DNA of 64,000 bases from Psoroptes ovis (GCA_002943765.1 PQWQ01000002.1:1798001-1862000); one strand, 5' to 3'; numbered from the stretch's first letter, positions 24,498 through 38,600 are shown. Translations and numbers: made by a program. The notes: generated from the letters alone by a model not told the origin.

Positions 24498-27121
24498 AAC
24501 ATAAACAACAACCAGAAACAACGACTAATCAAAATTTATTGCGTGTATCCGAATTTTTCGATGCAATTCTTGAATCATTTCTTTTCATTACTGAACATCT
24601 GATTTTATGAAAATTGGCCAAAATCATTCTTACATATAAGTGATTGAATGAATTTAATCATTATTAATATTAACAAATAACATATTTATATAATGAAATA
24701 ATGGAAAATAATAAAATATGTATGTAATCTATGCGAAAAATGAAAAAAAACATGATTTCCATTAAAAAAATAATGTAATTTTATTTATTCGATATGAATT
24801 CAAATTTTTTTCTCCCACTGCAGAACTTGAGATTTATTTCAACTTTTGAATGATAATTTTCATTCCCGAGTAGCAATAATGATAATGATGAATTTGTGTA
24901 CACATGCATATTTGATGATAAATAAATGTATAAATATTCATTAAATATTATTTTATAACCAAAAATAGAATAAAAAATATGATTTCATTGAAGCGAAAAC
25001 ATTCTCGTTATCAAATATGCATATGGGATTCAACCGAATGTAATGTATAATTTTTTTTTCATTAAGCTAGCAGTTGACAACCGAATTTTACAAATGTACA
25101 TAAAATCAAAAAGGAAGAGAAAATCGAAACACGTGTATCTTAATGATGGAAGAAGATGATATACAATATTGATGATAATTTTTAATGATAAATTTTTATC
25201 ATAATTTTGTTAAGAATCATCATTAACTCTTGCTTTTTGTAGCGACATCGAAAAAAAAGAAATGAAAAAAATAAGATTAGAATATAACATTTTTAGTCTT
25301 AGTTTGACTGATAATGGAACATGATTGACTAATGAAATTTATTCGATGTTAGTCATGCTGCATGTACTTGGTGTTGTATTAATATGAATAACCGAAAATA
25401 TTTTCTAGAAATGATGATTCTAATGATAATAATAAATTCATTATATATAATATTACATCATAGATCATAGAATATATTATATATTTAATGATTATAATAA
25501 TAATAACATCAATATTATGACATTCATTATTAACATTTACAATCATTAAAAATTGAATAAAACCTAGAATGTAAATGAAAGAATCGAGTGAATTAATGAG
25601 AGGAAATAATGCATTTGATGATGATGATGATGATGATGATGATTACAAGATCAATTATTTTATATTTTAATTCAATTTTTTTTGCCATCATTTTATGACA
25701 ATTAGAGAGAGAGAGAGAGTTAGAATTGAATGAAATGAATGAACACTGAGTGGTGTTGGTGAGCATTAATTTTGAATGCGAGTAAATGTTTCAAATGAAA
25801 AATGAATGATCATTGCTTAAAGGCTTTTCATTTCAAATTGCGTTGTGTTGAAAATGTTCAACAAAAAAAAAAATATTGAGTATTATACTATTGAATTATT
25901 ATTATTACACTCTCGTTTTTTCATGATAAATATCTATTCTTAAATAAATGAAATTCTTGATAATTTTTCACTAAAATTTCTGCCATTTTCATTGGCAGAA
26001 ATTTTCAATCGTAAACAACCTAAAGAAATAATGAATCAATCAAAAATATTGAACGTCGAATGAAAACTCGAAGTGATAATTATCTGAGATGAAATGAAAA
26101 TCAACAAAGAAAATGTTATAACATTTGGTGAAGAAGAATAATTCCTTGACAAAACTAAATTATAAATTGAGCTGATAATGATGAAAAAATGGTAATGTAA
26201 TAATTGTCATTCGCTGTTGGATTACTTTCTATGATTTCGTTTTCTCTTACTTAACTTTATTTCTTGTGAATGTTTTCAATGAGACAGTTATAGAGTTTTT
26301 CTTTTTGATCACAAAAATAAAATAATTACAAAAAATTCCAATCATAATAATGATGTTATAATTTATCAAATATCGAGTATTTATAATAAAAAGAAACGTA
26401 AACAATGAGAATAAATAAATAAATAAATTTTCTTTGAAGAGAATCATAAACGAAGAATTCAATAATGAAATAATGATAATGAAAAAAAAAATTGAGAATC
26501 ATCAAAACGAAACATTAATGCCTCGAAGCGCAATAATTGTATCACCTGAATACAAATAATCGAATAATAATGTTATTATCATTATTATGATCTTAAGTGA
26601 AAAACAACAATTAAATAATCTGGATTTTGATGAATAATTATGTTATCAACCATTCTGTATTATTCTGTTGATTCATATATTTTCTGATAGTCCAATGACT
26701 TGACGATCAATAAATGTATCATTGAATTGTATATTTCATTTAATAAAATATGCATAAAGTAATGATGATAGAAAAGTCATTTAAACAATGGAATTCGATG
26801 GAGACGAGGAAAGAGAAATTAAAAATTAGTTGCTTTCTAATATTTCATTCAATCGATTTCAAAAAACAAGAAATGAACGAAAAAAAAAATTGATAATTTC
26901 ACTAATGGCAACCGAATACTGATAGAATAATAATTTTTTTTTCAAAGCAGAATGTAATCAAAATACGAAGAAAATAAAATATCAACGATAACCAAGCAAG
27001 AAAAATGATCGCATTTTGATAGTAAAGTTTCAGAATTTTATTTTATTTTTTTGAACTTATTCCAAAAATTTCATAATCATTGAAACAAAACAATATCAGA
27101 AAAAATCAAAGAGAAAAAAAA
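24498..27121. other. Non-coding AT-rich stretch
   Basis: I see no coding frame. It contains short GATGAT, GAGA and TAA repeats (for example at about 25617-25641 and 25705-25719) and many AT-only segments. It probably holds the 3' UTR of the receptor gene and the promoter of the gene at 27122, but no specific element can be named. Confidence 0.5.
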
Positions 27122-28282
27122 ATGAAAAACTGCATTATCATCAGTGTTATTATGTTGATTTTCATTATATTCAATATAATTGTATATTTACTGGTCCATT
27201 ATGATATGGATAAATTTTTTATGAAAATAACATCCACATCATCATCATCATCATCAACAGCGATAACAATGGATTCATCGCCATTAATGAATGTAGCAAC
27301 AACAGCGACAGCCATAACTAATTATGATTTGGCTACGTTGAATGATACAAATAATTATCAAAATGACGATGAACAACAACAGCAACAACCGATTATAATT
27401 GTGAATAAAAAATTAACATTTCCAAGAAATAAATCAATCATATCGAATTTATGGCTTATATCGATCATCATATTGCTATTGATATTAGCATTTTTATGTC
27501 CATTTTGTTGTCAAACACAATCATATCGGCAACAGCAGCTGCAACAGCAACGGCTTCTTTTATTACCTAATCGTAATGATAGTAGAAAGAGTCGTTTTAC
27601 AATGATTCGTCAAAATCAGTGGATTAATTCTGATGACAATAATATCAGTGATTATAATTATAATAACTATAACATTAATTATAATCAAATTCACAATCAA
27701 AACAATAATGATCGTAATGTATATTTTAATCTTGTATCAATAAATTCAAATAATCAAAATGAATATAATTCTGAAGATGATAATAATTATAATAATCATA
27801 ATATTAATGATGATGATGGTGATGGTAATAATTATACCAATAATTATAATTATGATCACAATTATAATCATACACCACCACCAGATTATAATCAAACAAT
27901 ATCATCATCATCATCATCATCATTATCATTGAATAAAGTACGAATGATGAAACGAAAAAAGCAATCAATGAATATTTCGATGATTGAAACGCCACCACCA
28001 TCATATGAGATTGCAATTATGAAAGATCGTGATCATCCTAGTGTATCTGTAATTCCTCAAAATCAATATCAACAATATTATTGTGATTTAATAAATTATA
28101 ATCAAAATTATGATAATAATAATAATAATAATGATCAAAATAATCAGAATAACAATAATCGTAATCGACGTGAATCAATAACACAACATGAATTAAATAT
28201 TACCAGTATTGCCAATTCAAATTACGATATTATCAATTCAGTGTGTGCAGCTGCTACAGAAATGGCTGAAATTGTTGAATAA
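27122..28282 (+). CDS. Two-transmembrane Asn-rich protein with PPxY motifs, function unknown
   Basis: An intronless frame of 386 residues from the ATG at 27122. The frame extends 14 codons further upstream but without an ATG. A hydrophobic segment starts almost at the N-terminus (about residues 4-25, IIISVIMLIFIIFNIIVYLL), which could be a signal anchor. A Ser/Thr- and Asn-rich loop follows, then a second strong membrane segment at about 115-135 (LWLISIIILLLILAFLCPFCC). The long remaining part is Asn/Gln/Tyr-rich with two proline motifs, PPPDY and PPPSYE, matching the PPxY consensus bound by WW domains of NEDD4-family ubiquitin ligases. By analogy with commissureless- or NDFIP-type adaptors it might recruit such a ligase, but sequence similarity to them is otherwise not evident. 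Homopolymer richness makes similarity-based naming unsafe. Confidence 0.6.
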   Translation: MKNCIIISVIMLIFIIFNIIVYLLVHYDMDKFFMKITSTSSSSSSTAITMDSSPLMNVATTATAITNYDLATLNDTNNYQNDDEQQQQQPIIIVNKKLTFPRNKSIISNLWLISIIILLLILAFLCPFCCQTQSYRQQQLQQQRLLLLPNRNDSRKSRFTMIRQNQWINSDDNNISDYNYNNYNINYNQIHNQNNNDRNVYFNLVSINSNNQNEYNSEDDNNYNNHNINDDDGDGNNYTNNYNYDHNYNHTPPPDYNQTISSSSSSSLSLNKVRMMKRKKQSMNISMIETPPPSYEIAIMKDRDHPSVSVIPQNQYQQYYCDLINYNQNYDNNNNNNDQNNQNNNNRNRRESITQHELNITSIANSNYDIINSVCAAATEMAEIVE

Positions 28283-29856
28283 TAACTATAATAATAATAC
28301 AAATTACATAATGTTTTTATAAAAATAATATCAATAATAATAAGATATAAAATCAAACAAACAAACAAAAATCGTAAAAATTGAAAGAAAAAATGTGTCG
28401 CTTTCCATAATGTGAATGATATATTGAAATTATATGTACAAACACTCACAAAACATACACTCGTTACACAACATTAACGATTTTGTGTTTTCAAAAAGAA
28501 AGAGCAAAAATGAGAAAATTTTCATTTTCAAGCGCCATTAATTTACAATTACCCAAGAGATATAATTTATATATAAAAATATTTCATTTTCACTAGAAAA
28601 ACAGAATTATACAAGCAAAAGCTTTGAATGTATGAATAAAATCTTTGAAACAAAGAAATACAAAAAGAAAAATGATGATGACAGAATCCATTTCATGGCC
28701 AAAACCGAAGATTTTAGACGATAGATATTAATATTATCATTAATTTACAACCTTTGAATTCAATTTGAAACAGAGAAAATATTAGCGAAAAACAATATAT
28801 CGACCTTTGGGACATAATCAACACATCCTATTAATAACAATATTTTGAAATTATTTCTGTATAATCATTAAAATTGATGATAATAAAATCAGATTTGGAT
28901 GGATAAAATTCTTTGAAAAAAAATCATAATTATTAATTTTGTAAGATATGAATCTAAATTCTTTTTTCAATTAATTTTTGACGATTCTTCGGTGTTCCAA
29001 CAAACGGCACAATGGATCAATACAATCATTGATTCACAGTTGAGATCATTTCATGTGGTTTTCCTATTTTTTAATGACGACATTGAACAAAATTCGTTGT
29101 TGTTGTTTTCATTTTCAAGAGAAGAAATTTGAAATATGAAAAAAAAATCCATAGAAACTATTAATGATAATATTTTGTATTGGAGGGAAAGCCACCCCGA
29201 CCGCCGCCAACTAACCGACCGCAAACACTAACTTTCGCGATGGAAATTGTCAATTGGAACAATAATTCATTGTTTGTTTTCATTTTGAGTCAAGAATAGT
29301 AAAACAAATAAATGATATTTCAATGATTTTCTATTTGATCAATAGATCAATTTATTTAAAAAAATTGAAATTGACAAAGTCAATGACAATAAATAATGAT
29401 AATTTCAATGAGAGTACGAGAATTTTCAGTTTTTTTTCTAAATGCTACATGATGGTATTTTTTCTGACAAATTTATGCAAAGAATTGCATTATTCGATAA
29501 ATTTGCATAGCGATAAAAGTATGAATTAATTCTTTTTTTTTAATTCAAAAATAATGAAATTAAAATGTTTTTAGTGCATTTTTATTCCGGAATTTTGAAA
29601 ATGTTCCCATGTTGGTGTTTGTGTGTGTAAATTAAATAATAATTAAATAGGAATGTTTCAAGTATTTTTTTTTTTTTGAGTTAAAATTTCTATTTTAGTT
29701 TTTCATTTCATTAATTTTTTGAAATTAAACAAATGATTGTCATTGTTATTTTTGACTGTAGTTTTTAGTAATATTAAGTTCATTTTCAACATTGTGCAAA
29801 GCATCCATGACAATCATTTTTATCATATATTTCAATTACAAAATGAATTATTTCAG

Positions 29857-29867
29857 ATGATGATGAG
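29857..29867 (+). other. Possible 11-nt microexon
   Basis: The sequence ATGATGATGAG is bordered by a good acceptor (ATTATTTCAG) and a good donor (GTAAGC). Read from its first base it contributes ATG ATG ATG AG, and a G from the exon-like segment at 30191 would complete the codon and continue in the open QMEWCNVAE frame. ATG repeats are common here, so this may be accidental. Confidence 0.22.
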
Positions 29868-30190
29868 GTAAGCTTTTTAATACTGATGAAAAATGAAAGT
29901 TGAAGAAAATAAAAAATTCGTTGTTAATGTTTACGACATTCATTTTGTATGGATTATAAATAGAATTTAAGTTGAATAACATATGCTTCATATAAATAGA
30001 TTAATATTTGTATTAAGCAAAGAAAGTAAAACTTGAAGTAATGATTATCAATTATATAGTTGAATAATGCTTGATCTTAGATCGCCAAAAATCGTAACTA
30101 TTTCTCCTTTATTATTATTGATATTATCATTATCTTAAGCTCTTCTGAGCTTTTTTCTGCGAAATATTTTGACTAAAACATTGAATATAG

Positions 30191-30303
30191 GCAAATGGAA
30201 TGGTGTAATGTTGCTGAATCTAGTTCAATGCCATCCAACGAAAAAGATGAAACTTTGTATGAGAAAAATGATACGAACATGTTATCTGCAATACATTGAT
30301 TGA
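30191..30303 (+). CDS. Possible terminal exon, two overlapping open frames
   Basis: It follows an AATATAG acceptor. One frame (codons from 30192) reads QMEWCNVAESSSMPSNEKDE and stops at 30297-30299. A second frame (codons from 30193) is also open, reads KWNGVMLLNLVQCHPTKKMK and stops at 30301-30303. The first looks more protein-like and acidic, and the second would be in phase with the receptor donor at 21013. No gene can be assigned. Confidence 0.25.
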
Positions 30304-31118
30304 AGAGAAAAACAAAGATTTCATCCATATGTTTGTTTTAATATCGATTATATAATTATGATTCAAAATAATCGAATGATAATTAATTTAAATTTGAATC
30401 AAAATAAAACAAGTATCTCTTTCGTTCTTTTCTTTTCTTCTTTATTTCATTTTTCTCTTAATCGATCATCAAATTGTTTTATCAATTCAATTTAACAGCA
30501 TTAACATTGCACGTTAATGAATCAAAAATCTAAGAGGCCCTTTTACTTTTTTTTGGCATTTTCTATTTCATAATGATGGCTCCATAATCAATGGCCATGG
30601 CCTCCATTGATTAGTACACTCTTTCTTTTTTTTATTATAGGAAAGAAAATTAAAATCAATTTATTTTTAAATCTAAAATAACAGAAAAAATGCAACATTT
30701 CAAGGTAACACACACACACACTGAAATCAAAGTTATATTTGACTACCGGTTATTTGTGATTCATTCAGTAAAATACAAATAAATGCAATAAATAAAGAGT
30801 AAACTAAATTTGAACACATTATTTTAAATCCATTTATTACGTTTGCATACGATGATCACTGATCGAAAATATATCTTTAAAGCTCCGAGAAAAGACTTCA
30901 TGAAAATTTACAGTGTTGGGCCAAATTTGTGCTTGAAGATTACATTTGTAGCATTTTGAATGAGAAATTTTCTCTTTTTGCTTCTTCTTCTTCTTATTCT
31001 TCCATCTCTTTGTTTACTTTCATTTTCATTCAAATACCACAAACAATCTTAAGCATATTTAATAATAATAATTTTAAAAACAAAAATTTAATTCAAAAAA
31101 ATTATTTTTTCTGCATAG

Positions 31119-31237
31119 AAACGCATGCGTTGAATGATTGTGAAAGTGACGAAATGCTTGTACAACAAAAACAAGCATATGATGAAAAAAGCGCAACAAG
31201 TTGTTTGTTTACATTCATTAAAACTTTTTTTTTTTGA
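31119..31237 (+). CDS. Possible terminal exon of an unidentified plus-strand transcript
   Basis: A pyrimidine-rich acceptor (TTATTTTTTCTGCATAG, ending at 31118) precedes a frame reading THALNDCESDEMLVQQKQAY and on to a TGA at 31235-31237. The frame needs one preceding base, and with G it would start with Glu. The same frame is open for some 80 codons further upstream but there becomes low-complexity. Acidic, mixed composition suggests coding, but no partner exon is certain. Confidence 0.27.
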
Positions 31238-32632
31238 AAATAAAAACATTTTCATGTGATTTTGCCATTTAAAAGTTTTATTTTGGAATTGAAATATTGA
31301 TTTTCGTGCTTTTATTTTATTTTATTTTATTTTTTTTTATGCGATTGCAACAATATTACTAATCAATAATAGTAATAATAATATCATCATTTGATTATGT
31401 AATTTTTTTTGGAAATTTTATTATTTTTTGTTTTGATGAATAATTACGACAAAACAGCAACAAGAGGCGAGCAATAAATGATCATTTTATTTCCAATTTT
31501 TTTTCACGTTTTTAGTTCGATTACTAAACATTCATAAATACATATTTCAAATGATGAATTTTTAATTATTTTAATGAAATTGATAAATATATTTGTTGTT
31601 TATTGTAAAGATTATGTAATTTCATTCAAGCTTTTGCATCAATTATCAATTGGAAAGCTTTTTATTTGATTATTTTTTTATTTGAAAACAATTTTTGAAA
31701 ATTTTTCAAATTGTTTTTTGTTGTGTTTGCATTTTCAATTGGAAAACATTTTCCTCATAAGAAACAACTCGAAAATATAATTGTTGAAAATTGAAAAAAC
31801 TTCAACTCTTCCTTTTTTTTTGCCAAATATTCAATTATCATTTGTTGATGTTTTATGGTTCATTTGAATATGTATATTTTTTCATCATATAATTTCATTT
31901 TCATATGAACATATTCAAATTATAATAAAATTTTAAATCAAAATTCATCATATTCCTGTTTCCTTTTGTGTTTTGTTTGTTGACATTAAATATTTTTGTC
32001 ATTCGATATGGTTTATGTGTTTGAATAGTGCTCATATAATTCATACATTCAAATCATAATAATAATATTTGACTCTGAAAAAAAATTATAAAGGAAAAAT
32101 CATCATTTTTTATTTGAAAATATTTGATTTTGAATCTTGAAAAATTTGATAATTTTTCCTTGTTTTATGAATTATTACTATTATTATCATTAGTGTTTTA
32201 TTGATTTTTTTTAATCATTTGGTCATTGATATTGAAATTGATGATATATTATCATCATAAATGATGATTAATAAATGAATCAATATTTTCATATTTTATT
32301 TAAATTTATTTATTATTTTTTTAAAGAAGCATCACCAATACATACGATGTGCCAGCAATGATCAATGATTCAATTGTCGATATATAAATAAAAATTGTGC
32401 AAAATTTTCACCATTCTGTGATCAATTTTTTTTTCCTTTCTTCATTCAAATTTAATTTTGATTTCCAATCATTCATTCAATCAGATTTTACCTCAAACCG
32501 AATTCACAAAACAATTTACAGCCATTTCAATTTCAAACACCATACAACATCTATTGAAAATTACATTGAAATTTAATCAAAATAAACATTATAATAAGAA
32601 TCATTCGATGATAAATTTATCTTCGAGACAAA

Positions 32633-35600
32633 ATGGAAATCACTACAGCTACAAACACCAATAACAATATTAAATTGAATGGTCAACAAAAAAAGCTAAA
32701 AAAACAAAATAAAAAAAGTGATAACAATAATAATAGTCATAACAATGATAATAGTGTTAATGGTTATTTATGTAATAATAACAATACAAATACTAAAACA
32801 AACAATATAAATAAACAGCAGCAACCAAAATCAAATAATCAAAATGTTAATGATAATCAAAACAAGAACAATAATCATAGATCATCAACGGTAATAGCGA
32901 TTGAGGGTAAATCATATGGTAGATATTTATATGAAAAGTAAGTAATGGAATTTTTTTTTCATCATTCTTTCATTTCGATTTCGATTTATTTTTTTATTTG
33001 TTTAATGTGATTCGATGTAATATCATCAATACTGTTTATAATAAAGCTTTAATCGTGAAAATCTTGATGATCTATTTCGTCCTGGACAACAATCTATCGA
33101 AAATTATGATCTAAATCTAGCACATAAACGTGCAAATTGTGCACTTGACATGTATTTAGGTGAAAATAATGTACAAGGCGGTATTGAACGTTTTGCCGAT
33201 ATTATCGATGAAGGTCCAATGGAATCATTATCATGGGCAGCTTGTTTCGTCATACGTGCAGGTCTTACACTTGATAAAGTAAGTTAAAATTTTTAATTAT
33301 AATTTCCAAAAATAAACGATAGCTAAACTGAAAAATTTTTGATATGATGAAATTTTGTATTCATTGATCGATGTGTTCAAGTACATCTTATAAATGTGTA
33401 ATCCTTTGGCACAAAATATTCATAGAATATCTGTACAAAATACCTTCATTAGTACAACATTTTTTCCCTTGATTCTCGATTCTTTCATTTTTTGACCTAC
33501 ATTTAAAAATATTAGCTGAAAAATTCCGTATCCATCTTTATCAACAACTGTTCCAAATATTCACTATCTTGAAAAAAACTTTTCATTTTCGCTTCAAATG
33601 ATTACTGTTATTATTATCATTATTATTATTTGTTGATGATGGTGCAAAAAAAAAGAATTGCATTCCGGACAACAACAACAAGGCAAAAAAATCTAATCAT
33701 CGAAAATTATCATTGATAATGAACTTTTTCCGTTTATATTTTTGTTTTCTTTTGCGATTTATATTTATTTGTAATGATAATAGTTGGAATTTTTTCCACA
33801 TTTTTCAAGATACAAATACAAAGATAACCGAAGAAAAAATGAGAAATATTTTCTCCCATCCATTCATTCATTTTGCTATATATTCAATGAATTTGCACTG
33901 AATTTTTCTCATAAATTCTTTACATCATTAGAAATAATAGATGACGATGATGATTATGGTAAGCAGTTACAATATTTTAGTTTTTCCTTTCAAATCAGAA
34001 TTTTATATTCATTTCTTTCTTCTACGAGAAACGATAATAATGATTCAGAAACGAAAATGAAAGAATAAAGAAAAACTTTCAAATTTTTTTCCATTTTCAT
34101 TCGAGATATCATATTTATCATTGATGATGATGATCATCATCATCTATTGTAAATGATCTTTTTTTACATTTTTCTACATTTTTTTCATATATTCAAATCT
34201 CTATCTAAATTTGAAACTTTTTCCATTTTTGATATTTCGAATAATGATAATGATAATATCAATTTTGCATATGTTCATGCAAAACGAGAAAAAATGAATC
34301 TTTGTTGAATTTATTTTTAAAGTTTTCTTAATTTTTGAAATAAAAAAAATATTGTTTCATCATTCAATGTTTGCTGCGACTTGCTGTAAATATTGATGAT
34401 AATAATATTAACAATGATGCATATTTGATCATAAATTTCGTACATTTGATCTTATTATTTTTAAAAAATAATTTTCTGTTGTAAAGATGTTTTTTCATTT
34501 TTTTTCATGAATTTCTCTTTTATTTTTGCCCCCCAAAAAGGATGATATTGATAAAGCGCACAAATGTCTTCAACATACGGCCAAAATGTGTCAAAAAATG
34601 ATGAAACATTCATTTTTGGGCGATATTTCGAAATGGATTGTAGCACCAAATTATGATAAATATACTGATGGTATGTGTTATGTGATGTGTTTTAAAATTT
34701 TGAATTGAAAATTAATTGATTTTATTTTTTCACTTTTTTTGAATTTAGTTGAAATATTTGCTGAAAGTTATTATGCTCAACAGCTTGCATTATCGATTGC
34801 ATTATATGCATTCGAAACAAACAGTGTATTCACCTTAATCAAATTGGCATATCATTTACGTGGTTTAGTGCGTAAACATACGTAAGTTTGTTTTTATTTT
34901 TCTTCAGTCATGAAATCATTATCTTCAAAATCTTTTCGAAAATTCACAGAGAATTATGGCAAGTAAAAAAACGTCGTAAAGTATGGCAAGATGAACAAGC
35001 TAGATTATATTTTGAAGCACATATGCGTTTCGCAAATGGTATGATCAATGTTGTCATTAGCCATACGCCACCAAAATTTTTGCGTATCATGAATTTTTTG
35101 GGCTACAAAGGAACAGAAACAATCGGTCTAAACGAAATGAATCGTGTTGCATTCGATTTGAATGCTGGTTATTGGACCAAAATGGCACAATTAACACTCA
35201 TTTATTATTGGGTCTACGGTAAACCACATGGTGAAAATGTGCCAGATGATTTATCATTATGTAAAAAATTAATAGAAGCAGAGCTTCAAATGTTTCCTCA
35301 GGTTTGTTAAGTGATTTTAATAAGTTAGGTCGAAAAAATCTCTTATAATACTCGATTTGAATCGAATATAGATTGAAAAATAATTTTCAAAAAGAAATGG
35401 CGCTGAGATTAGGTGTAAATATTTCTAAGATATTATATTAAGGAGGAAAATTACCCTGATAGCGTCATTTTATAATTGATATTTTATTCTTATTTTTATT
35501 TTACAAGTGAGAAAAATGCAGCGATACATTTCCTTCCCAATTCAAATAGAGTTTGAAAATCTTAGCACACATAAGCATGACAGTCTTAATAATAATAGCA

Positions 35601-38600
35601 TTAAATAAATGATAAAATGGAAAATCTTTTGTGTTGTATTCATCATCATCATCAACAACAACAACATTTTCGATCATTGATCATCATTTTCTAGACTTTA
35701 TTTATTGAAATTTGATTCAATACCATCATCATTGCATCCTGATCATTATTATTTAGCAAAATAAAAAAAACTTTTCCGTTTCACATTATTTTTTCTCTCT
35801 TTATTTTCACCAAAATCAATTCGAGTTAAAAGTTGTATAATTTTTGCATTTTTTTTTTTTTTTGATTCAATGATTACTCCTCTAATGATGATAATGTTTG
35901 ATCATGATGATGATGATGATAGTTTAAACATGCTCACTTATTGATATACAAATCAATACCTTTATTCATAGTGTAGAATCTTCATATCTGTACATATCTT
36001 CATATATGTAGTGTATTCATATCTTTCCAGCATTGAACATTTTGATTAGAAATTTATTTATAAGCATGTAGAAAATCTATCTTCCTACCATGATAAATTA
36101 GGCAACAAAAAATAAATTATAATGCAACACAATCAGTATCTGTGTTATATTTTCAGATAATTGTATTAATTTATTATGTGATTTGATTTTGAAATTAAAT
36201 TTTTTCTTCGTCACTGATTATCATTTACATTGTGATTCACATTTTTCATTTTGAAATTAATATTAATTTCTTTCTTTTGTTTCATATTTATAATTGGATT
36301 TATTCTTCATTTCTTTTTTTTCTAAATTTCTAAATTTAATTCCTCATACAATATTGATTAATTTGTTCTGTATTTTAATCATTAAAAAAATATTTTTTTT
36401 TGTATTCAAAATTCTCGACACACAATTATAAACAGAGTATGTTATATGGATTAGCCAAAGCAAAAATTGAACAAATTAATGGTGAATTTGATCGTGCAAT
36501 CGAAATATTACAAGGATTAGTTCGTGCACCAAATTTATCGATAGCATATAAAGCCTTTTATTTTGAATTAATATGGTGCTATGCAATTAAATTACAGTGG
36601 GATGAATGTATCGAATGCGCAGATAAAATACGTGAAAGTAAACATTCGCCTGTTTGTATGGCATTTTTAAATGCTGTATTTCGTTATGTAAAAGGTGTCG
36701 ATGACAAAAATCAAGAGCTATTGGATCAAGCATCAGAAGAATTTGCGTAAGTTTGAATTTTAATTGGCAAAAAATTGTGTTACCAAGACATGATGATAAT
36801 AAGTAGAATTTTAAGATTTTCAACTTGAAACAAATTTTCTATTTGATGCATTTTGCAACAATGAAACTAAATTTAAATGATTTCTCATTCAAAAAAATAG
36901 CAAAAAATGTTTTTTCTGGCCAAAAAACTTAGCCAATACACACATTCACAGATAATGATCAGCGATTCATGTTGCTAAATGTTTCTATATTTTCAAATGT
37001 AAATAAGAACTATGCTTGTTTGTTTGCATTCATATATTGCTTACAAAATAACAAATAGTAAACAATCGTAGAAAAAAGTTTTAAAAATATTTTATTTTCT
37101 TCCATAGACACAATGTGTTTATTGTTAGATGAGAAGAAAGAAAAAAAAATGAAAAATTATTTTCTCTTGTATCTTCGATACAAACAATTTTTTTAGCCTT
37201 TAGGTAATATTTATCAATATTCTTTTTTTCACAATTTCATTTAAACTTTAAAGCTTTAAAGTTATTATTTGTTATTGTTCGTCGTTGATGTGTAGTTATA
37301 TTCTATTTTTAGTGAATGATATTCATCCATCGATGATCGATGTTTAATGTCATCATCATCATTATTATAACTTGTATTATTTGTTATTATTATTATTATC
37401 ACCATTATACAAAACATTTCGATATCAAAGAATGAATGGAGAAAGAAAAAATGAAATTTTTCTTTTCAAGTTTTTTCATTTATTTTCATTCATTTTTTCT
37501 TTTCATTTTTTTTTGAACTTATACACATTTGATTCACAATCAATAACCTAAAGGCTATCTATCTATGAGCCTAAAAGTCTTGTATTCTGAACTGCCAACA
37601 ACAAAAAATACTAATAAACCATTATTACTCTCAGTAAAATATCATTTTTTTATTAGAAAATTTTTTTTTTAAATATTCTCGAATTATTTATTTATCATTC
37701 TAAGGCAGAGAATATGAGAAAAATACTTTAAATCTGTTTTAAATTGTTGAATTTTACTAAATTCATATTCACAGATTACAATGTATTTATTTGCTAAATT
37801 TCAATAAGAAAAATAAATCAAAAATTCAATTTTTATTGTCTTGATTTACATATTTTTACAGACGATTACCAAGTCTTCGTATAAGACATTTTGGCAAAAC
37901 AATGACGACCGAAAAAGCTGCATTGGCCAATGCTGCATTATATTTTAAAAAAGGCAAATGTCTTGTATTACCAGTTATTGTAAGTCTTTTTATTGAATTA
38001 TTATTATAATTAACACATATTTCTGTTCCTTAATTGCACTTTAAACACCAATCGTAACTTGAATGAATATCAATTATCATTGTATCACCATTTTTTGAAT
38101 AATGAAATGATTTAAAAATGCAAAAATGATAGTATTTGCAAGGAAAAAATTATTTTTCAATCGGAAATGTTACGAATTTATTCGGATTTTTTTTAAATCA
38201 TTCATTATCATGCAATGGTTATTATTCATTATTTGGCTTCAAATATTTCCTTTTTCATTAATTTTTTCTTTTTACGAGATATTATTGAATATATCGCAGA
38301 AATATTATGTTCTGCACTCTGATGATGCCAAAAAAACGGTTATTAATCATATATTTCTTCTTTTTTCTTTCATTTTTTATTTTATTTTTCAATGAAATAT
38401 TTTCATTTCGGTTTCATTATCAATTTTGTTTTGTTTCGTTTATTTGTTTGGATGGGCAAATATTTTGAATGAAAATAACAATAATAATAATAATGATGAT
38501 GATGATGAAAACAAAAAACAAATGTGCATCATTGAATCGTGAATATTGAAACTTTTTTTCACTCTCTCTTCTCTTTTTCACTCTGCAATATTGTTTCATT

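Larger units (their letters stand above)
28283..32632. other. Mostly non-coding stretch with scattered exon-like fragments
   Basis: No complete gene is visible. Within it are a GC-rich patch at 29181-29240, a possible 11-nt exon at 29857-29867, a terminal-exon-like frame at 30191-30299, another at 31119-31237 and a perfect-arm palindrome at 30585-30613, all described separately. The rest is AT-rich simple sequence. The right end presumably holds the TTC39-like promoter. Confidence 0.5.

Noticed and set aside
33928..33957. Possible small exon (CATTAG acceptor to GTAAGC donor) in TTC39-like intron 2
   Set aside because: Its insertion in phase gives an immediate stop, and the flanking exons join perfectly without it.
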